Of a stretch of 18,593 nucleotides of DNA, positions 14,108 through 18,593 are shown piece after piece. The stretch comes from Chloroflexia bacterium (lineage in GTDB: Bacteria; Chloroflexota; Chloroflexia; Thermomicrobiales; JALYUS01): positions 1-18,593 of the forward strand of contig JAICJW010000028.1 in the NCBI GenBank assembly GCA_025928215.1, written 5' to 3'. Positions within the stretch are counted from its first letter, which is position 1. Every line of letters begins with the position of its first letter. A program made the position numbers and the translations under genes. The notes beneath the pieces were generated by a model, which was given only the letters and a program-made list of their open reading frames with translations, was not told where the DNA came from and did no database searches.

Positions 14108-14134
14108 TTAGCACTCATGCGCCGAGAGTGCTAA
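14108..14134. promoter_or_regulatory. CIRCE element (HrcA operator)
   Basis: TTAGCACTC (14108-14116), a 9-bp spacer ATGCGCCGA and GAGTGCTAA (14126-14134) match the CIRCE consensus TTAGCACTC-N9-GAGTGCTAA at all 18 arm positions. CIRCE is bound by the repressor HrcA, whose activity depends on GroEL, so heat or misfolded protein relieves repression. It lies just downstream of the predicted start site for hsp20-lon. Confidence 0.97.
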
Positions 14135-14237
14135 ATTCGGAACAAAATCCTCGCGATCATGTTGTATACGGTGAGTGCTCTACCCGCGAGCGAGGAGAAA
14201 TGTACAATGATGACAGGGATCAACGGGGAGGATTGCC

Positions 14238-14717
14238 ATGCCTGGGCGCGATCATGACCCGCATGCGACGTACCGCTTTGGCCTGAGCCTGCGGATTACC
14301 GGACAGACCGACGCCTGGCGCCCGGCGCTCGAAGTCTATGAGACCGAGAAGGCACTGGTTATTCGCGCCGAATTGGCCGGGATCAACGAGGACCATCTAC
14401 GCGTCGCCCTCGACAGCAATCTATTGACGATTCACGGTAAACGGTTGCCGGAGGCGCGCGGCGAGAGTGACATGCCTGAACGGCGTTCGTACCACGAGAT
14501 GGGTATTCCGTACGGGCCATTCCGCGCCCGGGTTCCCTTGCCGTTTCCCGTCGTGCGCGACGCCGTAGAGGCGAATTACGAGCACGGTGTGCTGACGATC
14601 GTCCTCCCGCGTGCGGAGCGCGTGCGCATCCACGCGACGGCGCCCGGCGAGCCGGTCACCATTGGTGCGAGCGAGGACGACAAACTTCCTGATGATATGG
14701 GAAAGGATAGTGAATAA
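14238..14717 (+). CDS. small heat-shock protein, Hsp20/alpha-crystallin family
   Basis: This is a 159-aa ATP-independent holdase that binds unfolding proteins in the cytoplasm. The alpha-crystallin domain spans about residues 28-125. It opens with WRPALEVYETEKALVIRAELAGINEDHLRVAL, continues with NLLTIHGKR and ends with the family signature GVLTIVLPR (117-125). The N-terminal arm is short (about 26 residues). The tail after residue 125 is acidic and lacks a clear I-x-I/V motif apart from a possible VTI at 140-142, so oligomer assembly may differ from the norm. GGGGAGGA at 14225-14232, 5 nt before the ATG, is a strong ribosome-binding site. The gene is first in the CIRCE-controlled operon, and its TAA stop abuts the lon ATG with no gap. 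Confidence 0.95.
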   Translation: MPGRDHDPHATYRFGLSLRITGQTDAWRPALEVYETEKALVIRAELAGINEDHLRVALDSNLLTIHGKRLPEARGESDMPERRSYHEMGIPYGPFRARVPLPFPVVRDAVEANYEHGVLTIVLPRAERVRIHATAPGEPVTIGASEDDKLPDDMGKDSE

Positions 14718-17327
14718 ATGGCGAGTAAGAAGAAGATCGTGGATGCCGATCCCGCTGAGGCGGACGCCGCCCGGACGGAAACTCCGGCAGCAGAAGTAAT
14801 GACGGCGGAATCAGAAGCCCCGGAGCCGATCAAAGTGAAGCGGCCCTCACGCAAGGCGCGCATCGAAATCGGGACGGCGGCGCCGGACGAGGAGACGATG
14901 CCGGAATCGGTGCCGATTTTGCCGCTCCGCAATGCCGTCCTCTTCCCAATGACGGGATTGCCGCTTGAGGCCTCGCAGCCACGCTCGCTCCGATTGATTG
15001 ACGCGGTCGTCAATGGCGACCGGCGCGTGATTTTCGTCGCGCAGAAGGATAAGGAACTCGAAGGCGCCGGCCCGAACGATCTCTATCAGATCGGCACCCT
15101 CGGCGTCATCCAGCAGATGCTGCGGATGCCGGACGGCAACGTCCGCCTCGGCGTGCAGGGGATGGAGCGCGTGCGCATCGGTGACTATACGCAAGAAGAG
15201 CCGTATCTGCTCGCGAAAGTCGAGCGCATCCCGGAAACGGTCGTTGAGGGGCTGGAACTGCAAGCATTCATGCGCAACACGGTCAGACTCTTCGGCCAAC
15301 TGGTTGAACTGGTGCCGTATCTCAACGACGATCTCGTGACCGTTGCGGTCAACCTGGACGATCCGCGCCAGTTGCTCTATCTCGTCGCGGGGACGCTGAG
15401 GATGGATGTCGAGCAGCGGCAGGAACTGCTGGAACTGGACGACATCGCCGCGAAATTCCGCTGGCTGAACGGCTTCATCTCCAAGGAATTGGAGGTTCTC
15501 GAACTCGGCAAGAAGTTGCAGGAGCAGGTGCAGGACGAGGTCGGCAAGAGCCAGCGCGAGTACTTCCTGCGCGAGCAGATGAAGGCGATTCAGAAGGAGC
15601 TGGGCGAGGCGAACGATCAGGAAGCGGAGATCACGATGATCCGCGAGAAGATCGAGGCATCCGGCATGCCGGCTGATGCCCGCAAGGAGGCGGATCGCGA
15701 ACTGGACCGGCTCGCGAAACTTCCCCCGCAGGCGGCGGAGTACGGCATCATCAAGACCTATCTCGACTGGATGACCAGCCTGCCGTGGAACATCTCGACG
15801 GAAGAGCCGATAGACATCGCCAAGGCGCGCAAGCAACTGAACGACGATCACTACGACCTTGAGAAGATCAAGGAGCGCATTCTCGAATACCTCGCGGTGC
15901 GCAAGCTGAAGCAGGAGCGCGCGGTGGAGGGCGAGAAGATCCCGAACCGCGATCCAATCCTGCTCTTCGTCGGCCCTCCGGGCGTCGGCAAGACCTCACT
16001 CGGCCAGAGCATCGCCACCGCGCTGGGGCGGAAGTTCACGCGGATGGCGCTCGGCGGCATGCGGGACGAGGCGGAGATTCGCGGCCACCGGCGCACCTAT
16101 ATCGGCGCGATGCCGGGGCGGATTCTTCAATCTATCCGGCGTGCGGGCGCGAACGATCCGGTCTTCATTCTCGACGAAGTGGACAAGATCGGCGCGGATT
16201 GGCGCGGTGACCCCTCCTCCGCGCTGCTGGAAGTGCTCGACCCGGAGCAGAACAGCACCTTCCGCGATCATTACCTCGATGTGGAGTTCGACCTCTCGAA
16301 GGTGCTCTTCATCGCCACCGCGAACGTGCTGGACACGATCCCGGCGCCGCTGCGGGACCGAATGGAGATCATCGAGCTGGCGGGCTACAGCGAGGAAGAC
16401 AAGGTTCATATTGCCAAGCGCCATCTGTTGCCCAAGCAGATCGAGGCGAACGGCCTGCGGCCCAATGAGATGGCGCTGACGGATGGGGCAATCGGCGCGA
16501 TTATCGCCGGATATACCCGCGAGGCCGGCGTGCGTAATCTCGAACGCGAACTCGGCGCGGTCGCGCGCAAGGTGGCGACCGAAGTCGCGGGCGGTTCGAA
16601 GCGCGGCACGAAGAAGGTGATCGGCCCGAAGCAGGTGCAGCGCTACCTCGGACGCCCCCGCTTCCAGCGCGAGGAGATCCGCGAGCGGACAAAGATTCCC
16701 GGCGTCGCAACGGGCCTCGCGGTCACGGCGGTCGGTGGCGACATCCTCTTCTTCGAGGCGACGCGTATGCCGGGTAAGGGCAACCTGACGGTGACGGGTC
16801 AACTCGGTGACGTGATGAAGGAATCCGTGCAGGCGGCGATGAGTTACGTCCGCGCACGGGCGAAGACGCTCGGTATAGACCCGAAAGTCTTCGCGGAGAG
16901 CGACATTCACGTCCACGTCCCGGCGGGCGCGGTGCCGAAGGATGGCCCATCGGCGGGCATCACGCTGGCGACGGCGATCACGTCGCTCCTCACCGGTACG
17001 CCGGTGCGGGATGACCTGGCGATGACGGGCGAAATCACGCTGCGCGGTCAGGTGCTGCCAATCGGCGGCGTCAAGGACAAGGTGCTCGCGGCGCGGCGCG
17101 CAGGGTTGACAACCGTCATCCTGCCGAAGCGCAACGAAGGCGATCTGGACGATCTGCCAAAGGATGTGCGCAAGGCGATGCACTTCGTCCTCGCCGAGCA
17201 CATTGATCAGGTGCTTCAGGCGGCCCTCGAAAAGCCGCTCCCAGATGTGCCCCTGACGACGGATATCCTCGACACCATCGAGGCCCCCGCCGCCGCACGG
17301 CAGCCAGAGATCGCCGTCGTCGCGTAG
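14718..17327 (+). CDS. lon: ATP-dependent Lon protease (LonA)
   Basis: This is an 869-aa homohexameric cytoplasmic protease that degrades misfolded and regulatory proteins. After a charged N-terminal extension of about 60 residues comes the Lon substrate-binding domain, starting at VPILPLRNAVLFPMTGLPL. Next is a coiled-coil stretch containing SQREYFLREQMKAIQKELGE. The AAA+ module has Walker A GPPGVGKT (419-426) and Walker B VFILDEVDKIG. The C-terminal protease domain has the Ser/Lys dyad: Ser745 in KDGPSAG and Lys788 in GGVKDK, the second Lys of that motif. All key residues are intact. The ATG directly follows the hsp20 TAA, with AAAGGA about 10 nt upstream inside hsp20, so translation is probably coupled. 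Regulation by the upstream CIRCE element is inferred from the operon layout. The N-terminal extension is longer than in E. coli Lon. Confidence 0.98.
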   Translation: MASKKKIVDADPAEADAARTETPAAEVMTAESEAPEPIKVKRPSRKARIEIGTAAPDEETMPESVPILPLRNAVLFPMTGLPLEASQPRSLRLIDAVVNGDRRVIFVAQKDKELEGAGPNDLYQIGTLGVIQQMLRMPDGNVRLGVQGMERVRIGDYTQEEPYLLAKVERIPETVVEGLELQAFMRNTVRLFGQLVELVPYLNDDLVTVAVNLDDPRQLLYLVAGTLRMDVEQRQELLELDDIAAKFRWLNGFISKELEVLELGKKLQEQVQDEVGKSQREYFLREQMKAIQKELGEANDQEAEITMIREKIEASGMPADARKEADRELDRLAKLPPQAAEYGIIKTYLDWMTSLPWNISTEEPIDIAKARKQLNDDHYDLEKIKERILEYLAVRKLKQERAVEGEKIPNRDPILLFVGPPGVGKTSLGQSIATALGRKFTRMALGGMRDEAEIRGHRRTYIGAMPGRILQSIRRAGANDPVFILDEVDKIGADWRGDPSSALLEVLDPEQNSTFRDHYLDVEFDLSKVLFIATANVLDTIPAPLRDRMEIIELAGYSEEDKVHIAKRHLLPKQIEANGLRPNEMALTDGAIGAIIAGYTREAGVRNLERELGAVARKVATEVAGGSKRGTKKVIGPKQVQRYLGRPRFQREEIRERTKIPGVATGLAVTAVGGDILFFEATRMPGKGNLTVTGQLGDVMKESVQAAMSYVRARAKTLGIDPKVFAESDIHVHVPAGAVPKDGPSAGITLATAITSLLTGTPVRDDLAMTGEITLRGQVLPIGGVKDKVLAARRAGLTTVILPKRNEGDLDDLPKDVRKAMHFVLAEHIDQVLQAALEKPLPDVPLTTDILDTIEAPAAARQPEIAVVA

Positions 17328-17343
17328 ATTTACCCACCCCCAA

Positions 17344-17373
17344 CCCCCTCCCGATGCGGGAGGGGGCTTTTTT
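17344..17373 (+). terminator. intrinsic terminator of the hsp20-lon operon
   Basis: A perfect 10-bp GC-rich stem (CCCCCTCCCG at 17344-17353 with CGGGAGGGGG at 17357-17366) has a 3-nt loop and is followed by CTTTTTT (17367-17373). It lies 16 bp beyond the lon stop codon and fits the rho-independent model fully. Confidence 0.92.
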
Positions 17374-17429
17374 GTCGCGTATACTGGTGATTGCCGTCCT
17401 CAGATACCGGAAATGATAAGGATTATGGT

Positions 17430-18248
17430 ATGCGCGAACGAATTGTTGCGGAACTGGCGAGCATCGAACGAGTCGAACACGTCCGCATTCTCTATGCGGT
17501 CGAGTCGGGTAGCAGAGCATGGCGCTTTCCCTCGCAGGACAGCGATTACGACGTTCGCTTCCTGTATCTGCGGCCCATGCAGACGTACCTTTCTATCGCG
17601 CCGACGCGAGATGTGATCGAGCAGCCAATTGCGGACGATCTTGATGTAACGGGTTGGGACGTGCAGAAAGCGCTCGGATTGTTCCAGAAATCGAACCCAT
17701 CTATCCTTGAATGGCTGCACTCGCCAATCGTCTATCTCGAACAGTTCCGCACCGCCACGCGCATCCGCGATCTCGAACCGATCTATGTGAAATTGCGGTC
17801 GAGTATGTTCCATTACATCAACCTCGCGAAAGGACAGTTCAACCGTTACCTGCGCGGCGACATGGCGCCGGTCAAGAAGTGCTTTTATGCCCTCCGGCCC
17901 GTTCTCGCGTGTGGTTGGTTGCTCGAACACGGGACATTCCCACCACTCGATTTCTCCGCGCTGATGGGTTCGCAGTTGCCAGAGAGCGGAGAACTTGTGA
18001 ACGCGATCCAAGCGCTCTTGCAGCGGAAGCGTGCAGGCGACGAACGCGACAGCGAGGCTCGGATTCCGGTGATCCATGCATTTCTGGAGGAGGCCATCGC
18101 GGCATATGAAGCGCGAGTCGAAGCGATGGTGAAGGAGCCGAAAGGCGCGGATCAATCCATGCTTGATGATCTCTTTCGCGCGCTCCTAAAAGAAGCCTGG
18201 GAGTTACGAATCCCAGGCTTCTCATTCATCTTCGCGCTACTGATTTGA
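17430..18248 (+). CDS. predicted nucleotidyltransferase, RlaP/YcgL-type
   Basis: This is a 272-aa protein of the DNA polymerase beta-like nucleotidyltransferase superfamily, resembling the RlaP/YcgL (COG3541) group. The signature GSRAWRFPSQDSDYDVRFLY gives the GS pair (Gly27-Ser28) and metal-binding Asp39 and Asp41 of the DxD motif. Later family features are LDVTGWDVQKALGLFQKSNPSILEWLHSPIVY, the FNRYLRGDMAPVKKCFYALRPVLACGWLLE helix region and a C-terminal LDDLFRALLKEAW. RlaP relatives sit in some RNA-repair gene clusters, but no such partner is seen here and the substrate is unknown. AAGGA at 17418-17422 is 7 nt from the ATG at 17430. The last dozen or so codons run through a terminator-like palindrome shared with the convergent gene, so the native fold probably ends near the EAW. 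Confidence 0.87.
   Translation: MRERIVAELASIERVEHVRILYAVESGSRAWRFPSQDSDYDVRFLYLRPMQTYLSIAPTRDVIEQPIADDLDVTGWDVQKALGLFQKSNPSILEWLHSPIVYLEQFRTATRIRDLEPIYVKLRSSMFHYINLAKGQFNRYLRGDMAPVKKCFYALRPVLACGWLLEHGTFPPLDFSALMGSQLPESGELVNAIQALLQRKRAGDERDSEARIPVIHAFLEEAIAAYEARVEAMVKEPKGADQSMLDDLFRALLKEAWELRIPGFSFIFALLI
18188..18222 (-). terminator. terminator of the convergent amidotransferase gene, inside the neighbour's coding end
   Basis: A perfect 12-bp inverted repeat (AGAAGCCTGGGA at 18191-18202 with TCCCAGGCTTCT at 18211-18222, 8-nt loop) reads on the minus strand as a hairpin ending in TTTT (18191-18188). It starts 27 nt past the amidotransferase stop at 18249-18251. On the plus strand it is part of the last codons of the nucleotidyltransferase and is followed by a pyrimidine-rich stretch, so it may act in both directions. 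Confidence 0.75.
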
Positions 18249-18593
18249 CTAATCCGCGACGGAGAGCGCACCCCGGCGGACGGCGGCAGCGACGAGGGCG
18301 CGGAAGGGCGCTTCATGCTCCGGACGCTTGGCGAACATCCCTTCCGGGTGCCACTGCATGCCGAGCACGAACGACTTCCCCGGCATCTCAACCGCTTCCA
18401 CGAGGCCGTCCGGCGCGGTGCCGCAGACGACGAGGCCCGCGCCGACATCCTTGATCCCCTGATGGTGGAATGAGTTCGTGCCGATCTCGTCCATGCCGTA
18501 CGTGTCGGCGAGCAGGCCCGTCGCGGCGATGGCGTGCGCCGTCATATGCGACCCGCCTTCGGGCTGCTTGTGCGAATCCGCTCCCGGCATCTC
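18249..18593 (-). CDS. class I glutamine amidotransferase, PuuD/gamma-glutamyl-GABA hydrolase-like (C-terminal part)
   Basis: The gene runs off the right edge; only the last 114 codons are present. The visible part matches the C-terminal half of peptidase family C26: VNSFHHQ-like TNSFHHQGIKDVGAGLVVCGTAPDG, then EAVEMPGKSFVLGMQWHPEGMF. The HPE motif supplies the catalytic His and Glu. The catalytic Cys lies outside the window, so activity cannot be judged. In this family the enzyme splits gamma-glutamyl bonds, for example gamma-glutamyl-GABA in putrescine breakdown, but no other polyamine gene is in view. An ATG at 18590 in frame is not a plausible start, since the open frame continues and family sequence precedes it. 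The stop codon abuts the stop of the convergent nucleotidyltransferase gene. Confidence 0.88.
   Translation of the reverse strand, partial: EMPGADSHKQPEGGSHMTAHAIAATGLLADTYGMDEIGTNSFHHQGIKDVGAGLVVCGTAPDGLVEAVEMPGKSFVLGMQWHPEGMFAKRPEHEAPFRALVAAAVRRGALSVAD

Noticed and set aside
11172..14114. A 980-codon minus-strand open frame opposite the glycosidase-like and UbiA genes
   Set aside because: It is an antisense shadow of two recognisable plus-strand genes. Its sequence is Arg/His/Asp-rich without domains, as expected from complementing GC-rich codons, and it also covers the ubiA promoter.
14101..14120. GGTTCGATT resembling a tRNA T-loop
   Set aside because: No T-arm or acceptor stem pairs around it and no 3' tRNA body is present. 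The segment belongs to the CIRCE promoter region.
17391..17419. TTGCCG-N17-TGATAA as the nucleotidyltransferase promoter
   Set aside because: Spacing is right, but the -10 hexamer is poor and it overlaps the ribosome-binding site at 17418. Too weak to annotate.
1..18593. CRISPR array, prophage, insertion sequence or defence island
   Set aside because: No regularly spaced direct repeats, no transposase, integrase or phage structural protein, and no cas, restriction or toxin-antitoxin genes were seen on either strand.

Overview
This is a GC-rich bacterial chromosomal window. It carries thirteen protein genes, twelve complete and one cut by the right edge, and no RNA gene, CRISPR array or insertion sequence that I can see. 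The gene set points to Chloroflexota, most likely a Thermomicrobia-like lineage: a secreted beta-propeller protein ending in FGYP/QYFER modules, a DUF5808 mini-protein, a CxxC-x17-CxxC zinc ribbon, a long-chain-type polyprenyl diphosphate synthase and a Gram-positive-style HrcA/CIRCE operator. That placement is an inference from protein style and composition, not from a marker-gene search. Start codons are varied: GTG for ftsK, the zinc ribbon, the propeller gene and comB, and TTG for the glycosidase-like gene. All of these except comB have a clear Shine-Dalgarno (SD) sequence at normal spacing; the comB start is ambiguous.

Layout: (1) 1-2870, the terminator of an upstream gene, then ftsK and a small DUF5808 gene, both on +. 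(2) 2886-5377, two minus-strand genes, a double zinc ribbon and a secreted seven-blade propeller, separated by two palindromic repeats. A compact divergent promoter region sits at 5296-5348. (3) 5378-8924, plus-strand genes for a ThDP-dependent acetolactate-synthase-like enzyme, a nucleoside hydrolase and a free-standing B3/B4 domain protein. A 77-bp palindromic dispersed-type repeat lies between the first two. (4) 8984-9973, a minus-strand polyprenyl diphosphate synthase, then a 332-bp gene-free stretch with several palindromes. (5) 10306-14057, comB and a membrane-anchored glycosidase-like protein in tight order, followed by a UbiA-family prenyltransferase that looks leaderless. (6) 14066-17373, a heat-shock operon: sigma-70-type promoter, perfect CIRCE operator, hsp20, lon and a textbook intrinsic terminator. 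(7) 17430-18593, an RlaP/YcgL-type nucleotidyltransferase convergent with the 3' part of a PuuD-type glutamine amidotransferase. The stop codons of this pair abut, and the amidotransferase terminator lies inside its neighbour's coding sequence.

The clearest functional unit is the CIRCE-hsp20-lon operon. It puts a holdase chaperone and the main ATP-dependent quality-control protease under the repressor that normally controls groE and dnaK. The rest is mostly housekeeping: chromosome segregation, isoprenoid and lipid-linked sugar metabolism, nucleoside salvage and cell-surface proteins. I found no defence island, prophage or new multi-gene system. The more unusual observations are regulatory: a leaderless-promoter geometry, overlapping divergent extended -10 promoters, a leader with an upstream ORF before hsp20, and a terminator embedded in a coding region. 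Also notable are the poorly characterised accessory protein families.
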